This document shows positions 7,550-15,767 of a DNA stretch of 64,000 nucleotides, piece after piece. The translations under genes and the position numbers were made by a program. Under the pieces are notes generated by a model. That model worked only from the letters and a program-made list of their open reading frames with translations. It made no database searches and had not been told where the DNA came from. Position 1 is the first letter of the stretch; each line of letters starts with the position of its first letter. The stretch lies in contig CAMBOV010000001.1 in NCBI GenBank assembly GCA_945869475.1, forward strand, positions 124,001 through 188,000, given 5' to 3'. This DNA comes from Singulisphaera sp. GP187 (lineage in GTDB: Bacteria > Planctomycetota > Phycisphaerae > Phycisphaerales > SM1A02).

Positions 7550-8599
7550 ATGTTCGTTGACACTGCAATCATCTCGATCCGTTCGGGAAAAGGCGGTCGC
7601 GGATCGATGCACCTCTTGCGCCTCAAAGGAAACGCCAAGGGTGGACCCGATGGTGGCGATGGTGGCAAGGGTGGTGACATCATTGTTGTGGGCGATCCCC
7701 ACGTCGACACGCTCATTCAGTTTGGCTACCGCCCCCATTGGTTTGCAGAAGATGGAGAGGCAGGATCACGAAAGAGTTGCGCAGGCAAGGCAGGCACGGA
7801 CTGCGTGCTTCCAGTGCCGCTGGGATCGCAAATCTTTGACGCGGAGAGTGACGAACTTCTCGCAGACATCACCAAGGCGGGGCAGACGGCGCTCATCGCC
7901 CGCGGTGGTGGTGGTGGGATGGGCAATGAAAACTTCAAGACTGCAGTGCACCAGACTCCAACCGAGGCCACGCCAGGTGGACCATCGATCGAGCGGCGCA
8001 TTCGCATGGAGCTCTTGCTCATCGCCGACGTCGGGCTTGTGGGACTTCCAAATGCTGGCAAGAGCACGTTTCTAAAAGCCTCGACGCGCGCGCAACCCAA
8101 GATCGCGGACTATCCCTTTACGACCCTCGCCCCGCAACTCGGCATCGCAGACCTCACTGATGATCGACGCATCGTGCTGGCAGATCTTCCGGGACTCATC
8201 GAGGGGGCATCCCAAGGTGTTGGACTCGGCCATGACTTTCTCAAGCACATCGAACGGACGCGTGCCATCGTGCACGTGCTCGACTGTGCACCCTTGGATG
8301 GCAGCGATCCACTTGAGAATCATCGAACGATTCGTCGAGAGCTCGCCGAATTCAGTGAACACCTTGCGCAGACACAAGAGATCGTCGTGCTCAACAAGAT
8401 TGATTTGATTCCGCCCGAGCAGCGCGACGAGGTCGTGCGCACCATGGTCGGTCGATTTGAAAAGCAGCGGGGAGTTCGACCGCTCGTCGCGAGCGGAGCA
8501 AGTGGTGAAGGGGTGCGTGCAGTACTCGAAGCGGCGTGGGACCTGACCCGCCGAGTGCGCGAAGAATTCGCCTCTACTCCTCGTCAAATCCCCCACTGA
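7550..8599 (+). CDS. obgE: Obg-family GTPase (ribosome assembly)
   Basis: A 349-residue Obg/CgtA GTPase involved in 50S maturation and stress signalling. The N-terminal glycine-rich OBG domain (about 1-155) shows the G-G-x-G-G-x-G-G pattern. The G domain has G1 G-L-P-N-A-G-K-S, G2 P-F-T-T, G3 D-L-P-G-L-I-E-G, G4 N-K-I-D and a G5-like S-G-A-S-G-E-G. The C-terminal OCT domain of some homologues is missing; the protein ends soon after the G domain. It follows rpmA. Its last 26 bases overlap the 3' end of the opposing HPr gene. Confidence 0.95.
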   Translation: MFVDTAIISIRSGKGGRGSMHLLRLKGNAKGGPDGGDGGKGGDIIVVGDPHVDTLIQFGYRPHWFAEDGEAGSRKSCAGKAGTDCVLPVPLGSQIFDAESDELLADITKAGQTALIARGGGGGMGNENFKTAVHQTPTEATPGGPSIERRIRMELLLIADVGLVGLPNAGKSTFLKASTRAQPKIADYPFTTLAPQLGIADLTDDRRIVLADLPGLIEGASQGVGLGHDFLKHIERTRAIVHVLDCAPLDGSDPLENHRTIRRELAEFSEHLAQTQEIVVLNKIDLIPPEQRDEVVRTMVGRFEKQRGVRPLVASGASGEGVRAVLEAAWDLTRRVREEFASTPRQIPH

Positions 8600-8846
8600 C
8601 GAGTTTCAAAATATCCGCGAGCGCTTGACCGTCGTCGTCTCCGTCGCAGGAGATTTCGAGAAGTGTGTCCTGTGTTGCCGCGAGCAGAAGCATCTGCATG
8701 ATGCTCTTGCCATCGACCCATTCGTCGGTGTCGACGCGGCGAACGTGCACGCGTGCCGAGAATGTGTTCGCGAGTTGAACGAATGCCATTGCCGGTCGCG
8801 CGTGCAATCCAAGCCGATTGATGATCTTCGCATGACCGTTGACCAC
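8574..8846 (-). CDS. HPr-family phosphocarrier protein
   Basis: A 90-residue HPr-like protein. The phosphorylated histidine sits in N-R-L-G-L-H-A-R-P (His15 region). The second conserved site, G-K-S-I-M-Q-M-L-L-L-A-A, contains the serine that HPr kinase modifies in some bacteria. It begins with GTG at 8846, nine bases after the end of the EIIA gene, so the two are co-transcribed. No enzyme I or HPr kinase is visible in the window. It may serve a regulatory (nitrogen-type) rather than a sugar-transporting phosphotransferase system. The 3' end overlaps obgE by 26 bases. Confidence 0.9.
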   Translation of the reverse strand: MVNGHAKIINRLGLHARPAMAFVQLANTFSARVHVRRVDTDEWVDGKSIMQMLLLAATQDTLLEISCDGDDDGQALADILKLVSGGFDEE

Positions 8847-8855
8847 GAGAGTTCT

Positions 8856-9332
8856 TTAGTGCGTGACGACGGCCGTGTCTGTTTCGTCGAGCAGGGTGGT
8901 GACATCTTCGATCGTGCGCGCTTGTCGCAGGAAGCGGCGAAACGGTTCTTGGCTGAGTGCCCCGAAGACTGCTTCCATCGCGCTCAGGTGCGACTCGAGA
9001 TTTCCAAGTGGGCTGAGCATGAACACCACGGCAAAAACTGGCTGCCGATCGAGCGAGTTGAAGTCGATACCGGTGGTCGAGATTCCCACCGCCGCGAACG
9101 GTCTGCTCACGAGTGCGGTCTTTGCATGCGGAACGGCGACACCATGACCAAAGCCAGTTGATCCTTTGCGTTCCCGGGCTGCCGTTTCTTTGATGAGTGC
9201 GGCGCGCGCATCCTCGGGCACGGCTCCGGCGGCAATCAATCCATCAAGCAGTTCGCCAATCACCAAGTCGCGCTTTGAGGACTGAAGCGAAGGAAAAATC
9301 GCCTTCGTCACGATAATCTCGCGGAGCTTCAT
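8856..9332 (-). CDS. ptsN: PTS EIIA domain protein (PtsN/fructose type)
   Basis: A 158-residue EIIA protein of the mannitol/fructose/nitrogen class. The phosphorylated histidine is in H-G-V-A-V-P-H-A-K, matching the family motif H-x-x-x-x-P-H. There is no attached membrane (EIIC) or EIIB domain, which suggests regulation rather than transport. It lies between hpf and the HPr gene on the same strand, an arrangement that recalls the rpoN-hpf-ptsN-rapZ-npr operon of proteobacteria without rpoN and rapZ. ptsN is therefore the likeliest name. Confidence 0.85.
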   Translation of the reverse strand: MKLREIIVTKAIFPSLQSSKRDLVIGELLDGLIAAGAVPEDARAALIKETAARERKGSTGFGHGVAVPHAKTALVSRPFAAVGISTTGIDFNSLDRQPVFAVVFMLSPLGNLESHLSAMEAVFGALSQEPFRRFLRQARTIEDVTTLLDETDTAVVTH

Positions 9333-9411
9333 GGTTGTGCCATCCTACAGATCGCCGCGCGGGCGGGTTGCGAGGGGATCACAACCGACCTGCGCGGCGA
9401 GCGGCGATGCG

Positions 9412-9726
9412 TTACGAGCGATGATGATGGCGAAGTTTGTCTTTGTAACTCGAGAGCTGCCGTGTACCCCGCTCGACGGCGATATCCACGCACGCGTAGA
9501 GATCGTTGTGCTCGGAGTTACAGATGAAGTCTTGATGGCGCTCGACATCCGAGCGAATCTCGACGTGATATCCGTGTGGTGCGCGCTCGACGGTGACGGC
9601 GAGCTGCTGCAGTCCTTTGAAAAACCGCGGCAATTTTCCAACCTTGGCCTTGATGTACTTGGTGAGAGCTTCGGTCAGTTCCATGTGTTTTGCGCAGATA
9701 GTGATGAGCACGAGTGAATCCTCCAT
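9412..9726 (-). CDS. hpf: Ribosome hibernation promoting factor, short form (HPF/RaiA)
   Basis: About 104 residues with the sigma-54 modulation protein/S30EA fold: M-E-L-T-E-A-L-T-K-Y-I-K-A-K near the N-terminus and a basic, histidine-rich C-terminus. These proteins bind the 30S decoding centre and inactivate ribosomes in stationary phase. The long-form C-terminal dimerisation domain is absent. The ATG at 9726 gives the usual N-terminus (a beta strand with I-T-I-C-A-K-H-M-E-L). An in-frame ATG at 9756 would add ten atypical residues. It is the first gene of the hpf-ptsN-HPr cluster, 79 bases before ptsN. Confidence 0.9.
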   Translation of the reverse strand: MEDSLVLITICAKHMELTEALTKYIKAKVGKLPRFFKGLQQLAVTVERAPHGYHVEIRSDVERHQDFICNSEHNDLYACVDIAVERGTRQLSSYKDKLRHHHRS

Positions 9727-9920
9727 GTCGATGACGCCTGGCGAACCGTCAGCCATGCATCGGCAACCGCTGCCGCAGGGATCCCGTCAACGCGCGCCAA
9801 GACATCCAGCGCTCTACGCGACGACATCATGCACAACCTTGCACAAAGATGGTAGCCCCGCTCGTCGCACTCCACGCTTCCAGTTCAGAGGAATCCCCCA
9901 AAGGAAGTTGTGAGAATTGT

Positions 9921-11405
9921 TCAAGGGGGTAACGCATGTCCAGATGCCAGGGTCACCGCAACTATCGAATGCGTTGTGCCTCGCCGAGAGCGAACTTTCA
10001 GATTTTCTCCGGCGCGACGGTTCGCGGTGGCAAGCAGAAAGTCAGCGACCGACCGAATCTCTTGTCCTTGAATCTCAGTCAGCACATCGCCAACACGGAA
10101 TCCAGCCACCATCGCCGGACCTCCGGGCTGAAGTGAGTCGATTCGAACCCCATCGGGCATCCCTGAGATCCCAACGCCCATCACTCCATCGCCCTCATCG
10201 ATCGTCGCGTCGACCCGCCCGTTGGCGATGACCCACGCCTTCCACATCTTCTCGATTCTTCCCATTGGAGCGTCGAAAACGAGCTCGAGTGCTCGGCGCC
10301 CGGTCGAATCGTCGCGGTAGCCAGCGGTGTAGAGCTGGTACCAAGCTCCCAATTTCTGATGCGCCGCAACAAAGGTGAGCAGCGAGCGGGCTTGTGCGTA
10401 GTGGGAGTCTGGCTTCGCCAGAAACGAGTCGCTCGTGAGTGCGAAAAAGTCGATCAACGAGATCGAAGTGTTCGCGCGCACGAGATCGAGGATCGCATTG
10501 GACCGAAGGTTCGCGACGATCACTGTCTCTCCGTCGGGACCGACCTGCCACTCCTCGAAGAGCGTTGCGAGCCCCTCCTGAATCCAGAGTGGATGGTGCT
10601 GCATACGCCGCTGCATATCTCCAAAGTGCAGAACATGGGTGTATTCATGGCGCAGAGTCGCACCGGTCTCGCGCACAACGAGTCGGCGCGCTCCATGGTC
10701 GTAGAGTCCGCCGTGCTCGGGGTTGCGAAAGAACACTGCTGCATCCTTTGGAGTCGCCACAACGAGCAGCACGCGATCGCGCTGAATCTCGCCAAAGAGT
10801 GCTTTGCAGAGCGCCTGTGAAAGCGCGGTGACCGTTGCGACTGCATTGTCGAGTGCCTCTGGGTCGATCGCGCTCGCAATCGTCATGTTCAACACATCGC
10901 GCTGCTCAACTTGGTACCCGCCGCTGGGAAACCTTGCCATCCACTCGCGCAGCGACTGCGCAGCGGTGAACTCATCGCCCACTCGTAGGTCGGCTTCTTT
11001 CGCAGTCGCTCGAGCGAGCGCCGATTCTGCTCTCAGTTGCTCGCGCACGCGACGAACCTGCGCCCACGACTCGTGTGCTCGCAGACGCGCAAGTGCGGGA
11101 TCTTCATCGAGCGCCTTGTCATCGAGCCAGCCAGCGCGAAGGGATCGAATGGCGTACGCGGCGGCGGATCGTGCGTCCGAGCAGCTGCACGCGGTGCGCG
11201 CGCCATCAAAGAGCACCTGCGCATCATCGGGGTGAACCGCGAGGTAGGAATCAATCAACGCGAGCGCTTCGGGATGGCGCTGCGCCGCCGTGAGTCGAGC
11301 AAGTGAAAGTTCGAGTTGACTGCGCGTCGGCGCGGGAGCAACAGCAGGGGGTGGATCGTCCACCCACAACGCGAAGATGGTGAGAAGCAACCACCAGCAG
11401 TGCAT
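9921..11405 (-). CDS. Secreted TPR / HEXXH metallopeptidase with C-terminal PDZ domain
   Basis: A 494-residue protein in three parts. A hydrophobic N-terminus (about 1-15) looks like a signal or anchor, followed by a TPR-like helical region (about 30-160). The central gluzincin-type peptidase domain has H-E-Y-T-H at 253-257 and a downstream E-G-L-A-T-L-F-E-E with Glu277 as likely third zinc ligand, as in the peptidase MA/DUF1570 group. A C-terminal PDZ-like domain (about 415-490) contains V-R-I-D-S-L-Q-P-G-G-P-A and G-D-V-L-T-E-I-Q-G. It probably acts outside the cytoplasm; the substrate is unknown. The start at 11405 lies 10 bases after purN; a longer frame to 11477 would overlap purN. Confidence 0.8.
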   Translation of the reverse strand: MHCWWLLLTIFALWVDDPPPAVAPAPTRSQLELSLARLTAAQRHPEALALIDSYLAVHPDDAQVLFDGARTACSCSDARSAAAYAIRSLRAGWLDDKALDEDPALARLRAHESWAQVRRVREQLRAESALARATAKEADLRVGDEFTAAQSLREWMARFPSGGYQVEQRDVLNMTIASAIDPEALDNAVATVTALSQALCKALFGEIQRDRVLLVVATPKDAAVFFRNPEHGGLYDHGARRLVVRETGATLRHEYTHVLHFGDMQRRMQHHPLWIQEGLATLFEEWQVGPDGETVIVANLRSNAILDLVRANTSISLIDFFALTSDSFLAKPDSHYAQARSLLTFVAAHQKLGAWYQLYTAGYRDDSTGRRALELVFDAPMGRIEKMWKAWVIANGRVDATIDEGDGVMGVGISGMPDGVRIDSLQPGGPAMVAGFRVGDVLTEIQGQEIRSVADFLLATANRRAGENLKVRSRRGTTHSIVAVTLASGHALPP

Positions 11406-11415
11406 GCAATCGATG

Positions 11416-12003
11416 CTAGCTCTGCTGAGCGACCCAGAGCCCAATGGCCTGCGGATAGGCGATGCACTCTTCGACAAAGACGCGTGCGGCGAGCGAAGTG
11501 GGGGTCTCGCCTGCGTTCACAACCACGCGACGTTGCACCAGCGTCTCGCCGTGGTCGTACTCATCATCTACCAGGTGCACCGTGCATCCAGACTCGGAGG
11601 CTCCAGCGGCGATCACCGCCTCGTGAACGCGTGCGCCGTACATGCCCTTGCCGCCGAAGGCTGGGAGAAGTGCGGGATGAATGTTGAGGACTCGTCGAGC
11701 CCATCGTCCGACACGAAATGGACGCAGGTATCCCGCCAAGAGCACGAGATCGATCGATCGGTCGGTCAACAGCGCATCGAGCGCATCGCTGACCGATGCA
11801 GAGGGAGAGCCGTCCACAATGACGATCTCTCGATGCTCACCTGCACAGCGCGTCACGGCAGGAATGTCGCTTCGGTGGGCGACGACGAGGGCGATGTGCA
11901 CAGGCAATTCCCCGCGCATTTCTGCAGCGATCAGGTTGAACGCACTCGTTCCTGCGCCCGAAACAAGGATCGCAGCTCGAGGCAGATGCGGAGCCGAACT
12001 CAC
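11416..12003 (-). CDS. purN: Phosphoribosylglycinamide formyltransferase
   Basis: A 195-residue GART/PurN that transfers a formyl group from 10-formyl-THF to GAR in purine synthesis. The catalytic triad region is intact: N-I-H-P-A-L-L-P-A-F (Asn and His) and H-L-V-D-D-E-Y-D-H-G (Asp). S-G-A-G-T-S-A-F-N near the N-terminus is the phosphate-binding part. Its ATG overlaps the stop of the upstream thioesterase gene by four bases (ATGA). No other pur genes are in the window. Confidence 0.93.
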   Translation of the reverse strand: MSSAPHLPRAAILVSGAGTSAFNLIAAEMRGELPVHIALVVAHRSDIPAVTRCAGEHREIVIVDGSPSASVSDALDALLTDRSIDLVLLAGYLRPFRVGRWARRVLNIHPALLPAFGGKGMYGARVHEAVIAAGASESGCTVHLVDDEYDHGETLVQRRVVVNAGETPTSLAARVFVEECIAYPQAIGLWVAQQS

Positions 12004-12413
12004 GTGCGCCGTTCCACATCGTCGCTCGTGAGCGTCGCGGGGCTCGTGAACGCGATCGACTTGTGGTCTGCTCCCAGTGCGACCATCTTGACGATCGACT
12101 CGGTGACGCGCACCTGCTTTCCAGTTGAGTAGCGCTCTGCGTCAACGAGAATTCGAATCGTCACCGACGAGCGTCCTGTTGAAATGGTCGCTGCCCGAAG
12201 TGTGACGAGTTCTCCGACGTACACGGGAGCAACGAATTCAATTCGCTCGAGCATGACGGTCACCCAGCGGTGAAGCCCAAGCGATCGCGCGTGCACATAG
12301 GCGGCCTGATCGATGTAACTCATGATGACCCCGCCGAAAACCGTGCCGCTGTGATTGGTATCGCGTGGCATCGTCATCACGCGCAGAACAAGTTCGCCAT
12401 CGGGGTGCGTCAT
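12000..12413 (-). CDS. Acyl-CoA thioesterase, hotdog fold (YciA-like)
   Basis: A 137-residue protein with D-T-N-H-S-G-T-V-F-G-G-V-I-M-S-Y-I-D, which matches the YciA/ACOT signature (D-x-N-x-x-G-x-x-F-G-G-x-x-M). The family hydrolyses medium- to long-chain acyl-CoAs. The ATG at 12413 lies ten bases after the uvrA stop; the stop overlaps the purN start. The position between uvrA and purN looks like operon convenience rather than function. A longer frame to 12554 would lie inside uvrA. Confidence 0.88.
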   Translation of the reverse strand: MTHPDGELVLRVMTMPRDTNHSGTVFGGVIMSYIDQAAYVHARSLGLHRWVTVMLERIEFVAPVYVGELVTLRAATISTGRSSVTIRILVDAERYSTGKQVRVTESIVKMVALGADHKSIAFTSPATLTSDDVERRT

Positions 12414-12423
12414 CGAATGGATC

Positions 12424-15399
12424 CTAACCCTTCGAAGCAGAGCATTGCGGGCGCTTCGATTTCGGCTGCGCACGCTTCGCTCGCGACGCGTGCTCGCTCG
12501 TGAGAATGCGCCGCAAATAGTGACCAGTACTGCTCGTTGGGTGCATCGACACATCTTCGGGGGTGCCTACCGTGATGATCGATCCACCGCCCTCGCCTCC
12601 TTCAGGACCCAAGTCGATCAACCAATCGGCGCACTTGATGACATCGAGATTGTGTTCGATGACAACGAGCGTGTGACCGCCATCGCGCAACCGGTGCAGC
12701 ACGGTGAGCAGACGATGCACATCGGCGAAATGCAATCCTGTCGTCGGTTCGTCGAGCACATAGAGCGTGTGGGCAGTCGACTGATTTCCGAGCTCGGTTG
12801 CAAGTTTGATTCGCTGCGCCTCGCCTCCAGACATCGTCGTGGATGCCTGCCCGAGCTGCAGATAGCCCAATCCCACATCGCGCATGCAGGCGAGCATCCG
12901 TGTGATTTTCGTGTGGGCGTGAAAGAAGAGACAGGCATCGTCGATCGTCATTGCCAGCACATCGGCAATCGTCTTGTCTCGGTAGCGAATCTCGAGCGTC
13001 TCGCGGTTGTATCTCGTGCCGCGACACTCGTCGCATTGCACGAAGACATCGGGAAGAAAGTGCATCTCGATGCGGCGCACCCCCTGTCCTTGGCAGGCTT
13101 CGCAGCGGCCTCCCTTGACGTTGAACGAAAAGCGTCCAAGCGCATAGCCGCGAATCTTCGCTTCGGGAACACGCGCGAACGTCGTTCGCACATCATCAAA
13201 GATGCCCGTGTAGGTCGCCGGATTTGAGCGCGGAGTTCGCCCGATTGGGGTCTGGTCGACTTCGACGACCCGCTCGATCTGCCCGAGCCCAGTGATCTTC
13301 GTGTGCTTTCCAGGAATGATGCGGGCACCCATCACTTCGCGCTGCGCGGCCTTCAAGAGCACCTCTCCAACGAGCGTGCTCTTGCCACTTCCAGAGACTC
13401 CCGTGACGCAGATCATCCCTCCGAGGGGAAAGGTGACATCGATGTTCTTGAGATTGTTCTCGTGTGCTCCCTTGACGATCAACGCACGCTTGGACGTCAA
13501 TGGCGTGCGGGTCGTGGGCGTTTCGATTCGCACCGCGCCGCTGAGATATTTTCCGGTGAGGCTCGCGGGGTTGGCGCAGATGTCAGTGACCGATCCCTGT
13601 GCGACGATCATCCCGCCATGGCGACCGGGTCCTGGTCCGACATCGACGAGATGATCGGCAGCGCGAATCGTGTCTTCGTCATGCTCAACGATCAGCACCG
13701 TGTTGCCGATGGTTGTGAGATGGCGAAGCGTGGCAACGAGCCGATCATTGTCGCGTTGGTGCAGTCCGATCGTCGGTTCGTCGAGTACGTAGCAGACCCC
13801 CACGAGCCCCGAACCCACTTGCGTCGCAAGTCGAATTCGCTGCGCCTCTCCCCCCGAAAGCGTTGACGAACTTCGATCAAGCGTGAGGTAGTTCAGCCCA
13901 ACCGATGAGAGAAAGCCCAGCCGAGCATCGATCTCTTTGAGGATCGGTTGCGCGATGGTTGTCTGCGCCGCTGTCAGCGTGAGCGATGAAAGAAAGGTGC
14001 GCGAGCGCTCGATCGAAAGTGCAGTCACTGCTCCGATGTTGAGCGCGCCACTCGTGCCGTGCAGGATGACCGCACGCGCTTCGGCACGGAGTCGTTTTCC
14101 GCTGCACGTTGGGCAGGGTGCGGTGCTCGCGTAGGCGTGAAGTCGTTCCTTGATGAACTGGCTCTCAGTCTCTTTGAACCGTCGGCGTAGATTCGGCAGG
14201 ACCCCTTCGAAGAGTGGCTCGCCGGTCGACGAGTCGCTCGCGGTCGATCCATGAAGCACCACGGCTCGAACACTCGCTGGCAGCGCGCTCCACGCCAATG
14301 TCGCGTCGGTCTTGGTCGCGGCACAGAATTTCTTGATCGCGCGCGAGTACCAGATGTTCATCCGCCGGCCGTTCTTGCGCCAGGGTTCGATCGCTCCCTC
14401 ACTGAGCGACTTTGATGGGTCTGGGATAACAAGTTCTTCTGAGAACTCATCGACGCATCCGAGTCCCGCGCAGGATGGACAGGCTCCGTGCGGCGAGTTG
14501 AAAGAGAAGAGGCGAGGTTCCATCCCCTCGAGCGAACACTCTGGATGATCGGCGCAGGCGAATCGTTCGCTGTATCGATGCTCACTCCACGCGGCGCCCT
14601 CGCTTTCAACGAGCATCACAAGTGCTCCACCTCCTGCCTTCAGTGCCGTTTCAACACTCTCCGAAAGTCGCTGACGTTGCGGCTCACTTGGAACCAATCG
14701 ATCGACGATCGCTTCGATGTCGTGCGTTTCGTATCGGGCGAGTTTCAGCGGATTCTCTCCGCCGCCCTTGAGTGCGTCGCGCAGGTCAACGATCGCACCG
14801 TCAATTCGGGCGCGGATGAATCCACCCCGTTGAAGTTCTTCGGCGACCTCTTTGTGGTATCCCTTTTTCCCGCGGACGATGGGTGCGCAGACCATGACTT
14901 TCTTTTCGGAGAAAGTTTCGAGAATATTCTGGACGATTTGCGTGGCAGTCGTGGCAGTGATCGAGCATCCGCATTGTGCGCCTGCGTCATCGAGATGCCA
15001 ACAGCGGGGATCGCCGCAGCGGGCGTAGAGCAACCGCAAGTAGTCGTAGATTTCGGTCGTGGTCGCAACAGTTGAGCGGGGGGTATGACCGCCGGATCGT
15101 TGTTCGATCGCAATCGTGGGGGGAAGCCCCGTGACCGACTCAACGTCGGGCTTCTTCATCTGGTCGAGAAACTGCCGCGCGTAGGCAGAGAGGCTCTCCA
15201 TGTACTTGCGCTGGCCCTCGGCGAAAATCGTGTCGAACGCGAGCGAACTCTTGCCGCTTCCAGAGACTCCGGTAATAACCACCATCTGGTCGCGTGGAAT
15301 CTGCACGTCGATCCCGCGCAAGTTGTGCTCCCGCGCTCCTTTGACCGAGATATGGTGGCTTTCTGCACTTTCAGAACGGGATTTCGTACGCATCGTCAT
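12424..15399 (-). CDS. uvrA: UvrABC excinuclease subunit A
   Basis: A 991-residue UvrA, the damage-recognition ATPase of nucleotide excision repair. The first Walker A is G-V-S-G-S-G-K-S-S-L near 40, followed by Y-A-R-Q-F-L. A zinc module lies around the segment P-R-L-F-S-F-N-S-P-H-G-A-C-P-S-C. The first ABC signature is L-S-G-G-E-A-Q-R-I-R-L. The second Walker A is G-V-S-G-S-G-K-S-T-L, followed by a second zinc finger (C-E-A-C ... C-D-E-C) and a second signature (M-S-G-G-E-A-Q-R-I-K-L). It is slightly longer than the usual ~940-970 residues. It lies 368 bases downstream of uvrB in the same direction. No clear LexA box is seen upstream. Confidence 0.97.
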   Translation of the reverse strand: MTMRTKSRSESAESHHISVKGAREHNLRGIDVQIPRDQMVVITGVSGSGKSSLAFDTIFAEGQRKYMESLSAYARQFLDQMKKPDVESVTGLPPTIAIEQRSGGHTPRSTVATTTEIYDYLRLLYARCGDPRCWHLDDAGAQCGCSITATTATQIVQNILETFSEKKVMVCAPIVRGKKGYHKEVAEELQRGGFIRARIDGAIVDLRDALKGGGENPLKLARYETHDIEAIVDRLVPSEPQRQRLSESVETALKAGGGALVMLVESEGAAWSEHRYSERFACADHPECSLEGMEPRLFSFNSPHGACPSCAGLGCVDEFSEELVIPDPSKSLSEGAIEPWRKNGRRMNIWYSRAIKKFCAATKTDATLAWSALPASVRAVVLHGSTASDSSTGEPLFEGVLPNLRRRFKETESQFIKERLHAYASTAPCPTCSGKRLRAEARAVILHGTSGALNIGAVTALSIERSRTFLSSLTLTAAQTTIAQPILKEIDARLGFLSSVGLNYLTLDRSSSTLSGGEAQRIRLATQVGSGLVGVCYVLDEPTIGLHQRDNDRLVATLRHLTTIGNTVLIVEHDEDTIRAADHLVDVGPGPGRHGGMIVAQGSVTDICANPASLTGKYLSGAVRIETPTTRTPLTSKRALIVKGAHENNLKNIDVTFPLGGMICVTGVSGSGKSTLVGEVLLKAAQREVMGARIIPGKHTKITGLGQIERVVEVDQTPIGRTPRSNPATYTGIFDDVRTTFARVPEAKIRGYALGRFSFNVKGGRCEACQGQGVRRIEMHFLPDVFVQCDECRGTRYNRETLEIRYRDKTIADVLAMTIDDACLFFHAHTKITRMLACMRDVGLGYLQLGQASTTMSGGEAQRIKLATELGNQSTAHTLYVLDEPTTGLHFADVHRLLTVLHRLRDGGHTLVVIEHNLDVIKCADWLIDLGPEGGEGGGSIITVGTPEDVSMHPTSSTGHYLRRILTSEHASRAKRAQPKSKRPQCSASKG

Positions 15400-15767
15400 T
15401 TCGAAGGCTACTCACTCAACTGATTCGAGATTCGTTAAAAGAAAAATGGAAATTGTGAGCAAACGGTTCATAGTGCAGCAACGAATTGTGCATCCACTGG
15501 CCGTCTTTGACCGAATGGATGAAGACGAGCGTATTGCAATGATCACTACCACGAGCCCACACACTGAAACGGCAGCGACCCAACGAGCCCGCCTCGCAAA
15601 AGCGACGTGCGTTGCCTTGCCTACGGCGACCGCCAACCCCCGTGTGCGTCCATCCGCCGTCGCCTCCGACACGGTGAGTGTTGTTCGCGACCTCGATGCT
15701 GAACTGGTCGCGCGCACCTCGCGCATGCGACTTCGAAGTTCCGTTCGCGTCGACCGCTCCTAACACA
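15400..15767. other. Region between uvrB and uvrA with two mutually antisense small ORFs
   Basis: This 368-base stretch carries no recognised gene. On the minus strand a 116-codon frame runs from GTG 15766 (one base after the uvrB stop) to the stop at 15416. On the plus strand a 105-codon frame runs from ATG 15446 to the stop at 15763; its codons are the exact reverse complements of the minus frame. Both fit the gap neatly and neither resembles a family I know. Codon use favours neither clearly, so I do not call a gene. The uvrA promoter probably lies in the part near 15400-15450, which is more AT-rich. Confidence 0.35.

Noticed and set aside
9893-9930. CCCCC ... GGGGG pair near the end of the peptidase gene as a terminator hairpin
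   Set aside because: The arms are separated by about 25 bases, the stem is only five pairs and no T run follows on the coding strand.
15400-15450. SOS (LexA) box upstream of uvrA
   Set aside because: No sequence resembling a known LexA operator was found. Planctomycete LexA sites differ and cannot be excluded without a search.
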